Shown: positions 36,334-44,719 of the stretch, piece by piece
Layout: each line of letters begins with the position of its first letter
Numbering within the stretch: the first letter of the stretch is position 1
From: Macrocystis pyrifera
Lineage: Eukaryota; Sar; Phaeophyceae; Laminariales; Laminariaceae
Assembly (NCBI GenBank): GCA_031763025.1
Contig: JASSKH010000019.1
Location: 6,530,336-6,594,335 of the forward strand
Direction of reading: 5' to 3'
DNA length: 64,000 nt
Translations under genes and position numbers: made by a program
Notes under the pieces: generated by a model
The model's input: the letters and a program-made list of their open reading frames with translations, nothing else
Database searches by the model: none
Told to the model about the DNA's origin: nothing

Positions 36334-38091
36334 TTACTTTCCCAGATCCAACATTTTTATGGTATGCGGGAGCATCTTGTTCTCTGCGTCCTCCGCTACC
36401 CCGACCACTCTCGCCAGCTGCCAACCTGCTTGCGCCATTTTGAAATATATGTACGACCCAATGATTTCAGGTGCATACAATTTTGGCCTTTCTCTGGTAT
36501 CACAGCAAACAAAATATCCTGTCGGCACGTGTCTTTCTCCCTTTTCACGTGCGATAGCTCGTCTAGCTATCTCCACTCTGTATCGACGATATTTTGCATT
36601 TTCCCCCTTGACTTGGACGGGTTCGCCCGCCCAATATTTTACTACGCAATTACCATATTGCTTCAATTCCTCCTCGTGCTCCCACGTGGGTCGTTCCAGT
36701 CCAACCCAGTACGTATAATATTGCACTGCTATTTTACCACCTAGCCCTCTCGTCAGTCGATGTTTTGTTAACTTGCGGGGCGTTACGCGGTGGGTATCTA
36801 GTTCAGCAGTCACATCGTCCGTTGTTAGATGGAACGGTTGTGAAATTTCCGAGTATTTATTCAGCACGTAATTGCTCATGGACCATGGTAAAAATCTCGG
36901 TGGGGTCGCCCCTTCGTGAGGATTATAACATTTCTTGCACCGGTGTGCTGACACTCTCGCATTTATCCCCCGGCCTGGCTCGTCCTTCCGAATTTCTAAC
37001 AGTACTAGTTTGGGTCCAACCTCCCTGCCATCATTCATCTTCCCTGGCCCCACATATAACACCTTATAAGGCCCCGTCCAACAGTGTGCCAGTTTACTTA
37101 TTAGTACAAACGATTTTCTGGCTGAGCTGCCCTCAGCTGGTTTGTGCACGTGTTTTCCACCACCCGTTATAGTGCTGTGATCATCGTAAACCCACGCCCA
37201 ATCTCCGACTTCAAATTTCGTTCGATTGTTCATTGCTGCATCAATTTTCTCATTGTTGGCTTCGTGCTTCGCTTTTATTAACCGGTCTTCCTCTCGGATT
37301 AATCTATACGCTCGCACTTGCCTGTCTCTCATCAACTCCAGATAATCCAGCTGATCTATTTTAGCGCTGTGGTGTCCTTTCACGCCACTACCTTCTAATA
37401 TAGTCATCGGTAACCTCGGGTACCGACCTATGTGTACTCCATTAGGTACCAATCCTGTTCCTCTGCTCACGTTATTATTGTGTGCTGCTATTGCGTGCAA
37501 TAACATCTCGTCCCAATTCTTTTGATCATCGGCTATTAGATAAGACAGCATCTGACATAAAGTATGGTTGAGCCTTTCTACCATTCCGTTCGTCTGGGGG
37601 TGATAGGAACTCGTATACTTTTTGATTGAGCCTAGCATTTTGAATACCGCCCTGCACACTACTGACACAAATTCCGCACCACGATCTGACAAAAAAGTAT
37701 GCGGGCATCCCCACCTTGGAATGCAATCGTGAGCCAACCTGGCCGCACAACCTTCCGTGTTCTTTTCTCCCTTTGATATGGCGTACGCCTCGGCGTGTCT
37801 GCTGAATAAATCTACTACCAGAAAGACGTACTCGTTTCCCTTCGCCGTTACCGGTAGGGGTCCTAGTAGATCAAACGATACCATCTGTCCTGGTTTACTG
37901 GGTATTGGCAATGATATCAGAGGCCAACGTACAGTTTGTCTGGTGCTCTTCCTGGCTTGGCATGTGTAGCATCTTCTTATCCACCACTTTACGCTCTCTG
38001 CCATTCCGATCCACCAATAAAATCGCTGTAGTAACCCAAGCGTCACCTTCTCTCCCAAGTGTACTGCCTCCTTGTGCGCACAGTCCATCAC
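36334..38091 (-). CDS. Gypsy integrase with C-terminal chromodomain-like segment
   Basis: This 585-codon frame encodes the enzyme that joins element cDNA to host DNA. The zinc-binding HHCC module is at residues 6-44 (H6, H11, C41, C44). The catalytic triad is D74 (SFDLLGPLP), D136 (FLSDRGAEF) and E172 (QTNGMVERLN), with the D,D35E spacing intact. Around residues 455-490, YYTYWVGLERPTWEHEEEL resembles a chromodomain (YxVxWxG...TWEP/HEExL), the module chromoviruses use to target chromatin. About 100 further residues are unrecognised. The frame overlaps the end of the RNase H frame and is shifted relative to it. The true start is probably not the first Met, since homologous-looking sequence continues upstream in the same reading frame. 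It is likely made as part of a gag-pol polyprotein. Confidence 0.9.
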   Translation of the reverse strand: MMDCAHKEAVHLGEKVTLGLLQRFYWWIGMAESVKWWIRRCYTCQARKSTRQTVRWPLISLPIPSKPGQMVSFDLLGPLPVTAKGNEYVFLVVDLFSRHAEAYAISKGEKNTEGCAARLAHDCIPRWGCPHTFLSDRGAEFVSVVCRAVFKMLGSIKKYTSSYHPQTNGMVERLNHTLCQMLSYLIADDQKNWDEMLLHAIAAHNNNVSRGTGLVPNGVHIGRYPRLPMTILEGSGVKGHHSAKIDQLDYLELMRDRQVRAYRLIREEDRLIKAKHEANNEKIDAAMNNRTKFEVGDWAWVYDDHSTITGGGKHVHKPAEGSSARKSFVLISKLAHCWTGPYKVLYVGPGKMNDGREVGPKLVLLEIRKDEPGRGINARVSAHRCKKCYNPHEGATPPRFLPWSMSNYVLNKYSEISQPFHLTTDDVTAELDTHRVTPRKLTKHRLTRGLGGKIAVQYYTYWVGLERPTWEHEEELKQYGNCVVKYWAGEPVQVKGENAKYRRYRVEIARRAIAREKGERHVPTGYFVCCDTRERPKLYAPEIIGSYIYFKMAQAGWQLARVVGVAEDAENKMLPHTIKMLDLGK

Positions 38092-39446
38092 CCACGGTCT
38101 AAGCAGCAGCGTACATAGGTCCTCACCGGCTCATCTCCCAGCAGCCTCTCATACTGTCCTGGGTTTCGGTTAGGGTGATCATCAGGGGCACGCGATGGGC
38201 GTCGGACCAGTAACTTTTCAGAGGTTGGAAGCTCCATCAATTCCCCTTGCGATACTATCCGTTTCAACTCTACTACGTCTATCCCCGGATCTAACCCTTC
38301 CTCGGTTATATCATTGCTTGGCGTTTGATTTTCTATGCACGTCATTGCTGTCTTAGCAGTATCATCCTTTTGTTGGGCAACCGCCCAGTCTTCCGCGGTT
38401 TTCTGACACAACTTTTCCCCGAAAGCGCACGCTGCTTCGCTGTCTAGTTCCTCATCTGCAAGTTCCGATGGTTCTGCTGCATTATTTTCCTGTCCTGTGC
38501 CTGCTGCTGCACCATCGTTGCTACCTCCCGTGTCTATGTCTATTACTGCCACACCCTGTTTCGAACCTGGGCCCAACAATTCCCTCCCCTCCTTGGTCAT
38601 CGGACATGCATGTAACACTAAACCGGGTTCTAGCTGACCGCTGAATACCTTACTCTCGTCAGGTTCACTTAACGGGCTGTCATCACGTATAACATACTCT
38701 CGCGGACTTCCATTTTGTCTCAACTGGTACGATTCTCGTTTTCTGCCTCGCTGCATCAACTGCCAGGATAGCTGAGCTTGCTCATCCGTTGTTCGCGGCG
38801 CTATTTTGTGCTCAATCTCTGTCTCATTATCTCTCACCTCAAAACTGTTGTCGGTACGACACTCCAGCCCACCCAAGCTGATGCCCCTCCCTCCAGTTGG
38901 TTGACACTCCAGCCCACCCAAGCTGATGCCCCTTTCTCCTTCGGTTTGACACTCCAGCCCACCCAGGCTGATGCCCCTCCTTCCCAAACTCGGCTGTATT
39001 CCACTGGCACCTATAAAGTAAACGTCCACATCCGTAGGGTCCGTCAGACGTAGGTTATCACAGGTTTCTTCCTCTGTTGCCGGCAATGGCAATCGGGACA
39101 TAAGGTCTGCGTTTCCATTCATTTTTCCCGGTCTATATACCAGTTTATAGCTGTACGCGCTTAGAAAATCAAACCATCTCTGTACGCGGTTAACTTTCGT
39201 GGCCAAGCTCTCTAGGTTTTTAAGCGGCTGATAATCGCTTATCACAATGAATGGTATACCGTAGAACAATTGCCGATTTTTCTTGGCTGCCCACACGATA
39301 GCTGCACATTCAAGCTCGGTGGTGCTCCAGTTTTTCTCGTTTGGGAGCGTCGATCTGCTCAAAAAACTAATCGGGCGAGTCGTACCGTCGCTCTGGTCTT
39401 GCTCTATCACTGCACCTAACCCGTCCGCAGACGCGTCTGTAATCAA
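38088..39446 (-). CDS. Gypsy RNase H plus linker, frame-shifted from RT
   Basis: This 452-codon frame starts inside the RNase H domain. It shows ITDASADGLGAV (first catalytic D), the ELECAAIVWA helix, VISDYQPLKNL (third D) and NADLMSRLP. RNase H removes RNA from the RNA-DNA hybrid during reverse transcription. After residue ~130 comes a low-complexity linker with three 15-residue repeats built on RGISLGGLECQ, then acidic, poorly conserved sequence of about 270 residues before the integrase. Such a long repeat-bearing linker between RNase H and integrase is unusual. The upstream ~170 bp to the RT frame is readable only in another frame, so at least two single-base-type shifts separate RT from RNase H. 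Confidence 0.85.
   Translation of the reverse strand: MITDASADGLGAVIEQDQSDGTTRPISFLSRSTLPNEKNWSTTELECAAIVWAAKKNRQLFYGIPFIVISDYQPLKNLESLATKVNRVQRWFDFLSAYSYKLVYRPGKMNGNADLMSRLPLPATEEETCDNLRLTDPTDVDVYFIGASGIQPSLGRRGISLGGLECQTEGERGISLGGLECQPTGGRGISLGGLECRTDNSFEVRDNETEIEHKIAPRTTDEQAQLSWQLMQRGRKRESYQLRQNGSPREYVIRDDSPLSEPDESKVFSGQLEPGLVLHACPMTKEGRELLGPGSKQGVAVIDIDTGGSNDGAAAGTGQENNAAEPSELADEELDSEAACAFGEKLCQKTAEDWAVAQQKDDTAKTAMTCIENQTPSNDITEEGLDPGIDVVELKRIVSQGELMELPTSEKLLVRRPSRAPDDHPNRNPGQYERLLGDEPVRTYVRCCLDRG
38859..38993 (-). repeat. Three in-frame 45-bp tandem repeats
   Basis: Units at 38859, 38904 and 38949 encode 15-residue repeats (GRRGISLGGLECQ.. type) in the linker between RNase H and integrase. 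The period is a multiple of three and the frame is kept. Confidence 0.9.
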
Positions 39447-39617
39447 CTGAAACGGCCGGTCACCGGAAATTGCTGCTGCAAATCGGGAAACGCCAGTACC
39501 TTGGGACTCGCTAGTTGCGATAAAAGGTCCTGCACTATTTGCGTATGTTCCAGAGTGAATTCAAACTTTACCCTCTTCTTCAGCAATGAGTTCAGTGTCT
39601 TTGTGACCGCGGCCATT

Positions 39618-41828
39618 TTAGGTAGAAACTTCCTGTAATACCCTACCCCTCCATGAGTGAGCGCAGCCGGCTAACATTTTGGGCATCGGCATCTTCAATA
39701 ATGCTTCTACTTTTCCAGGATCCGGTGCTATCCCCTCAGCCGTTACTCTGTGGCCCAAAAATGTCACTACCTTTACCCCTAGGTGTGCTTTCTTTGGTGC
39801 TAGTTTCAAATTGAAGATGGTGAGTCGTTCAAAGAAATTCCGTAGATCTTTGACATGCTCTTCTCCGTTTTTCGAGAAACAGACTATATCGTCAATAAAT
39901 AACCGCACTCGCTCCAACCCCTCGCATACGCGCAGCATGATTGACTGGAACCATCCTGGGCTCGATGCTAGGCCCATCGGCATGACCGTCCATTCCCAAT
40001 TTCCTGATTGCGTACACACTGCTGTCAAGGGAATATAGTCTTCATGTATTGAACACTGGAAAAATCCGCTCACCAAATCCATCGTACTAAAAACATGAGC
40101 TCCTCCTAAGTCAGCTAACAAGTCGTCAACCGTTGGCAACGGCAAAACTGGTATGACAGACTGCGCGTTTACCCTCTTGTAGTTACATGTGATCCTGATT
40201 CTACCGTCCGATTTCGCGATCGCCACCAAGGGGCTCGACCAATTGGAATATGATCTGCGCAATATTCCTGCCAACATCAATTTATCTATCTCTGTTTGGA
40301 CTTTTGCTGCCAGTACTGGAGAGTGACGGTATGGTCTCTGTTTGACTGGTCTCGCATCGCTTTTCAGTATAATGCGGAACGGGTCTACTGTGACATGTCC
40401 TAGATCAGTGCTGTGGTGCGAAAAGCGATGTTCGTAACTACACAGCAATTCTGCCAGAGCGTCAATATCTGCTACTTTCCACAACTCTTTTTCGAAATCG
40501 AAATTTATTTCGTGTAAATGTGGTGGTACCCTTTGCCACAATTTTTCAAAAGCTGCACGCTGATCGTCATCTAAACTATCCAAAACTTCTTGCGGGATTT
40601 CGCGAGGTTTTTTCGTTTCTGCAGCTTCTACTGCATTAATCTCTCCAGACAGGGTGGGTAGTAGCTGTGCTTTTGTCAAATCACTCTTGACTAAAGGTGC
40701 ACCCCCTACTCCCAATTTCATGTCTGGCATCATTACGTGTGGTTGATGTCCCGTATATCGTAGCGGGATTTCAGAGGTACCGGCCTCTACTATAGCTTCC
40801 CGGGGCAACCAGCCTATGTTAAATCGTATATAGTACATACCTTCGGACGCCGCCGTGCCGTCTGTATTAGTGATATCGACTTTAACCCATGCCATCCCGT
40901 TCGGAAGTGTACATCGTTTTCCCGAAAAACGTGCAACCACCACTCCCTTGGTGCTAGTTTCTATTAATCCTACTGTGCTGTTGACCCAATCAGAATACCT
41001 TTGTGTGTTTTCAACGGTCCCACTCTCCCGTACTGTAAACGTCACCCTTGTTTCTTTGTCGTTTATGTCAACATATTTTCTGGTTGGAAATTCCGCCCAA
41101 CCATCCCGTCCTAAAAGTACTTCATGAGTCATCGCCTCATTTGGTACAACGTGTGCATATACCACCAAGCAAACTGTCTGTGCTCTCCCATTCTCTGAGG
41201 ATATCCCCTTTTCTCCTCCCATCTGAACGTTCAATCGTACTCTGCTGTTTGTGGTTAAAGGTATACCATGAAATCCTCCCCATTTTCTTTCTGGTATTTC
41301 TGTTAACCCATTTCTAGAAGCTGCCCCGCATCTCAACATATGTTGCCATACCTTGCGTTGGATGAAAGAAGATGGGCTCCCAGTGTCCAGCAGTACGGTG
41401 CAGTTTTGTGTACGCGTAGCTTTGGATCCTCCAAAAATCTGTGCTCGTGTTGTACGACGCCTTTTGTCCAACGTCACCTCTCCTCCCACGGCACGCGTAA
41501 ATTCTGGCAGGTAGTCTGCTCGTTCCCCACTCTCGATCTCCTCCTGGCGCAGTGGGAAAACGTTGAGTAGCGTTTCACTAGTCAGGTTTTGCTTGGGTTC
41601 GAGTGCATATATGCTGTCTGGCATTCCTGGCTTGCTCGAAAATTCTCCCCCCTGAACGCTGCTACTTCTATCAATGCTCGGTGTATTTGAGGTCATGCTG
41701 GATACATCAACATTTTGTTCCGGTCGCTTTGCCGACTGTCGCTCAAATATGGTTGGCATTATATCTACTTCCGTACTAGTTTTCGCTCGCAAGCGTCGTA
41801 CACTCCTTTCTGTGTTTCCACTTACCAC
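39618..41828 (-). CDS. Gypsy protease and reverse transcriptase
   Basis: This frame has 736 codons. The retropepsin motif LLDTGSPSSFI is at residues ~146-156 (catalytic D148), with the second hallmark VLLGRDGW further on. RT runs from about residue 490. It has the R/K-rich start (PVKQRPYRHSP), the SSPLVAIAKSDG.IRITCNYKRVN block, FSTMDLVSGFFQ with the first catalytic D, MPMGLASSPGWFQ, and the active-site box LFIDDIVCFS (D646, D647), a form of the usual Y/F-x-D-D. The frame ends abnormally after PMPKMLAG, where RT thumb sequence resumes in another frame. Upstream the frame is open past the given start into a 91-bp duplication, so it was originally continuous with gag. Confidence 0.93.
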   Translation of the reverse strand: MVSGNTERSVRRLRAKTSTEVDIMPTIFERQSAKRPEQNVDVSSMTSNTPSIDRSSSVQGGEFSSKPGMPDSIYALEPKQNLTSETLLNVFPLRQEEIESGERADYLPEFTRAVGGEVTLDKRRRTTRAQIFGGSKATRTQNCTVLLDTGSPSSFIQRKVWQHMLRCGAASRNGLTEIPERKWGGFHGIPLTTNSRVRLNVQMGGEKGISSENGRAQTVCLVVYAHVVPNEAMTHEVLLGRDGWAEFPTRKYVDINDKETRVTFTVRESGTVENTQRYSDWVNSTVGLIETSTKGVVVARFSGKRCTLPNGMAWVKVDITNTDGTAASEGMYYIRFNIGWLPREAIVEAGTSEIPLRYTGHQPHVMMPDMKLGVGGAPLVKSDLTKAQLLPTLSGEINAVEAAETKKPREIPQEVLDSLDDDQRAAFEKLWQRVPPHLHEINFDFEKELWKVADIDALAELLCSYEHRFSHHSTDLGHVTVDPFRIILKSDARPVKQRPYRHSPVLAAKVQTEIDKLMLAGILRRSYSNWSSPLVAIAKSDGRIRITCNYKRVNAQSVIPVLPLPTVDDLLADLGGAHVFSTMDLVSGFFQCSIHEDYIPLTAVCTQSGNWEWTVMPMGLASSPGWFQSIMLRVCEGLERVRLFIDDIVCFSKNGEEHVKDLRNFFERLTIFNLKLAPKKAHLGVKVVTFLGHRVTAEGIAPDPGKVEALLKMPMPKMLAGCAHSWRGRVLQEVST

Positions 41829-41830
41829 GT

Positions 41831-42006
41831 TACCAGTCCATGAGTTTTTCTCTTCTACTGGCGGGGGAAAACTCGCGGGCTTTGCTGGGTAGACAAGGCG
41901 TCGCTCCCCTATTCTCTACATTACCAGTCCATGAGCTTTTCTCTTTTACTGGCGGGGAAAACTCGCGGGCTTTGCTGGGTAGACAAGGCGTCGCTCCCCT
42001 ATTCTC
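41831..42006 (-). repeat. 91-bp tandem duplication disrupting gag-pol
   Basis: Units start at 41831 and 41922 with TACCAGTCCATGAG and contain CTTTGCTGGGTAGACAAGG. They differ by a few substitutions and by a G run of five versus four. Since 91 is not a multiple of three, the duplication itself shifts the frame, and the shorter G run ends the upstream frame at once. Confidence 0.85.
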
Positions 42007-42410
42007 ACCTCCCCGGGCTCTAAAACTGTTATCGGTGGGGGTATTTCTCTCTTCAACTGTACATTTGAAGCAGGCGTGCCCTTCGCCCTGTTGACAGCAG
42101 ACATTGGCTCCTTTTTGGTATGACTCTGAACCAACACACTCAACGAATTAACGTTGCTTCGAACTGGCGTTTTTCTCGGTAGCTTACACCGTATCCTTAC
42201 GCCGTCCGGACGGCCAAGCCCACCCGCTAGCCAACTACTAACAGTGACGGAGCTTGTGCAGAGGGGTGGTATTGGGGTGGAAGCGCACGATCGGACGTCG
42301 GGGTAATTACTTCCGCTCTCTCCAGAAAGACGACAACCAACTACGCCTCCACTCTTACCGTTAATAGGTAGATTGTATCCTACCCCTTGACTTGGATTCG
42401 CGTTGTGCAC
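41946..42410 (-). pseudogene. Gypsy gag-pol linker region, frame-broken
   Basis: This frame of 154 codons lies between the gag zinc knuckle and the protease. It is serine/proline-rich with no recognised domain. It reads directly into the 91-bp duplication, ending in YPAKPASFP, the same residues that precede the protease frame on the other side. This shows it was once continuous with it. Unlike the second gypsy segment in this window, it contains no NADAR domain. Confidence 0.6.
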
Positions 42411-42578
42411 CGCGGCTCCCGTCGTAACCTTCCTTGCATTCGATGATGCTGAGAGGGCCCCCCCTCTTTCTCCGGACTCCCTCCTCCCGGACGCTCCTTG
42501 ATCTCTGTGTGGAAAAGAAACAAGAAACGGGGACCGCTATGCTACCGGCAAGTCGACCTCCTCCTTACCGTTGCAGCT

Positions 42579-43378
42579 TCAGATTTCTCCTCTTTCGCGG
42601 GCATCTATGCGGTTTGCGTGCCATTGGCACAACCGCTGTTGCCACCTTCGCCAACGCCTCCTTACCTCTTCCGGTGTGCCTTCTCCTATTTCAGGGTTTA
42701 TAATTTGGGATCGATTCATATATGCAGCAGGACAGTCTCTTGCAAAGTGTGTATCTTCCGCACAATTTAAACATCTCGGACCAAAGGCTCGGCGTGCAGC
42801 ATCTTTGGCTTCCCTCGAATCATATCTGATATAGAATGCAGGTTCTTTATTACTTTTTCCGAAGCCCCCTCGGCTCTGTAATACCGTATAAACCTTCTCA
42901 AATTCCATATTCTCATCCTGATAATCAGCCCCTCTCTGATGCCGTCCTCCTCTTTGGACCGTTCCTGGTCCTTGCCAGGGCTCATGCCTTCCTTTTTGGG
43001 CAATTTTGCACTCCTTCCACTCGGGGAGAGTGAGGGTGCATTGCCAGATAGGTGGCGTGCAAGTCTCTCCGCCTTAGGCTCATTCTTGACCATCAGCGTC
43101 GTGTCAGCTGCTACAGCAGCAGTGTGGGCCCCCCCCACGTCCGGTGCTTGGCCCTTGCCAGCACTATCGGATACCTCGTCCGGTGCTTGGCCTTTGCCAG
43201 CACTATCGGACACTACTTCGGGGCCCTTCGCTTTGCTAACCCTGGCGGAGCGCCTAGGCGTGGCCACGGGCTTGAGTCCTGAGTCTTCTTTCCTCCCTCC
43301 AGATTTCGTGCTGGGTTGGTACGACGACATACTTGTACGTGTTTTCTTACTTCTCCGGTCGAACGCTAGCTCTGCCAA
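42579..43378 (-). pseudogene. Gypsy gag with one zinc knuckle, frameshifted
   Basis: Two minus-strand frames make up gag. 42767-43378 (203 codons) is basic and serine/proline-rich with a short repeat (DSAGKGQAPD twice). 42579-42908 (109 codons) holds the knuckle CLNCAEDTHFARDC (C-x2-C-x4-H-x4-C, about 42732-42773). The second frame remains open upstream through a charged segment, so the break lies near 42930. Gag forms the particle and binds RNA. After the knuckle the sequence INPEIG...RRRWRRWQQRL is shared in form with the second gypsy gag (LNPDLG...FRRWQERM near 48740-48800), indicating related lineages. The protein seems short for a gag, and no capsid fold could be recognised. Confidence 0.7.
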
Positions 43379-43382
43379 GTCC

Positions 43383-43400
43383 TAAAGCCGGACGACGCCA
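43383..43400 (-). promoter_or_regulatory. Candidate tRNA primer-binding site of the gypsy element
   Basis: On the minus strand, TGGCGTCGTCCGG begins one base after the 5' LTR. A primer-binding site should start TGG, complementary to a tRNA CCA end, at this spot. I cannot say which tRNA would match. Confidence 0.4.
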
Positions 43401-43401
43401 C

Positions 43402-44053
43402 TGAAAGGATAACAGTTATTGAAACTGTCACACTCTTAGACTGGAAGGGTAGCTTCCAGAGTTTAGATGATAGTTCGAACAGGCAGAGACGCAGTGGTCC
43501 AGGTCAACGAGAAAGAAGAAGAAGAAGAAGTTTTCGTGTATTAAACTCAGCGCGATGAGAGGCAAGAAGTGGACTGAACAGGAAGGGGCAACCACAGATG
43601 GTCCTTCCTGTCGGTAGTTCTACCTAACTGCTTCAAGGTATTCATCTACAAGAGTCATTACCTTGCTCATACTCTGATCTATATTACTCGTCTCTGTATC
43701 TGCTACCGGCCAATGATCGACAACCTGACTACCGACATCCTCTCTAGACTGTCACTCTCTCGGGAAACACTCTCTGCTATTGGTTACGTACTCGACTAGT
43801 CTCCAAGTAATCTGTCCTACTGCTACTAGTACTATTTTCTACAGCAACAGCCTTTGCTATCACAGAATAGTCAGTCCAACAGCAGTCTTACTCATAGTAC
43901 TCGCTCATACGTACGTCAGTTAGTTCTCTTACCACAGCAGGCCAGAGTCAGTCTCCATGTCAGGTATATCCTGGCATGAGAGGCTGACCTTTCTTTGCTA
44001 CATCCCCGGCTATGTACCGCCTCCGAATACTACTGAAACCCAATAGCACCTCA
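43402..44053 (-). repeat. Gypsy 5' LTR
   Basis: 652 bp, the partner of 35090-35741, with TG...CA ends and outside CACT. It is the 5' LTR because the coding strand is minus and gag lies next to it. Confidence 0.92.
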
Positions 44054-44420
44054 CACTGGGAACGTATTTGTAGTACTTGGAGGCGTATCTTAGATGGAAA
44101 ACCAGGGGTTTTCCAGAGGCGCACGAGCTTGGTCTCAGTCTCCGCGTGCACGAAAGGAATAAAACTGCTCTTCTTCAATAGCTAAGCAAGCAACACACGT
44201 GAGTACCAACGATTACCGACTTAAAAGGCAGACCTGTCCAGGGATACAAAGTGTCCCGCAACCGTTGATCTTAACAAGTGGCGTCTTCGGCTTTGGACTT
44301 CCCGTTTTTTTTTGTCGGTTTGCGTTGTTTGTCACTGTTTTTTTTTGTTTGCTTTCCTATTGTTGTAGAGTAAGTGTGTTCCGGCCACTGCACGATGGAG
44401 ACTCAAGAGGTGGAAAGGTC
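44054..44420. other. Gap between the two LTR elements, no gene
   Basis: This unique-looking sequence has two T-rich tracts near 44307-44346. It begins with the CACT duplication of the gypsy element. Nothing coding was recognised. Confidence 0.5.
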
Positions 44421-44676
44421 TGTTCGTTTGGATCGTTCCAGTAGCGACGGTTACAAGTTGTAGAGGGTTGCGTATATCTTCGCAGGCGTTATTATGAATT
44501 ATGCCGTGTGTTCACGAGGAGAGTTTGAGCACTCCGTTCTCTGCTCCGTTCTCTGCTCCGAGCTACGAGCTAGGCTCCGCTCTCTCTCCCGTCCTCTGTC
44601 CTCTAATACAACGATTATAAAGAAACTCATCTGACCACGTGGTGGTCAGGGCATCCAGGCTTGGACTCTACGAACA
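44421..44676 (+). repeat. Copia-type 5' LTR
   Basis: 256 bp with a 6-bp terminal inverted repeat TGTTCG...CGAACA. It contains direct TTCTCTGCTCCG repeats, a TATAAAG box and a palindrome GACCACGTGGTGGTC. Confidence 0.92.
44616..44647 (+). promoter_or_regulatory. LTR promoter elements: TATAAAG and CACGTG palindrome
   Basis: TATAAAG lies at 44616-44622 and GACCACGTGGTGGTC at 44633-44647. The palindrome is unchanged in the right LTR (53015-53029) while the TATA-like box has changed there. CACGTG is the core of the G-box/E-box bound by bZIP and bHLH factors; a promoter role is inferred. Confidence 0.4.
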
Positions 44677-44701
44677 CACTAGTACTTGAACGTTTGAGGT
44701 C

Positions 44702-44716
44702 TGGTACCAGAAGCCC
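44702..44716 (+). promoter_or_regulatory. Possible initiator-tRNA primer-binding site
   Basis: TGGTACCAGAAGCCC resembles the TGGTATCAGAGCC primer-binding site common in copia elements. It lies 25 bases inside the LTR edge, further than usual, so it may be coincidental. Confidence 0.35.
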
Positions 44717-44719
44717 ACG

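Larger units (their letters stand above)
35090..44053 (-). mobile_element. Ty3/gypsy LTR retrotransposon with chromodomain-like tail
   Basis: This is a complete but broken element of 8,964 bp on the minus strand. Two 652-bp LTRs start TG and end CA, and CACT lies directly outside both (35086-35089 and 44054-44057), a 4-bp target duplication. I count about six differences between the LTRs, near 99% identity, so insertion was recent relative to the other elements here. The order gag, protease, RT, RNase H, integrase, chromodomain-like segment is the gypsy order. Frameshifts occur in gag (~42930), before protease (41.87-42.0 kb), around the RT-RNase H joint (~39665, ~39455) and before integrase (~38115). 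It is therefore not autonomous as assembled, unless some of these are sequence errors. Confidence 0.93.

Noticed and set aside
44702-44716. Extending the copia LTR to the tRNA-like site
   Set aside because: The perfect terminal pair TGTTCG/CGAACA and the exact 256-bp match of both LTRs fix the edge at 44676.
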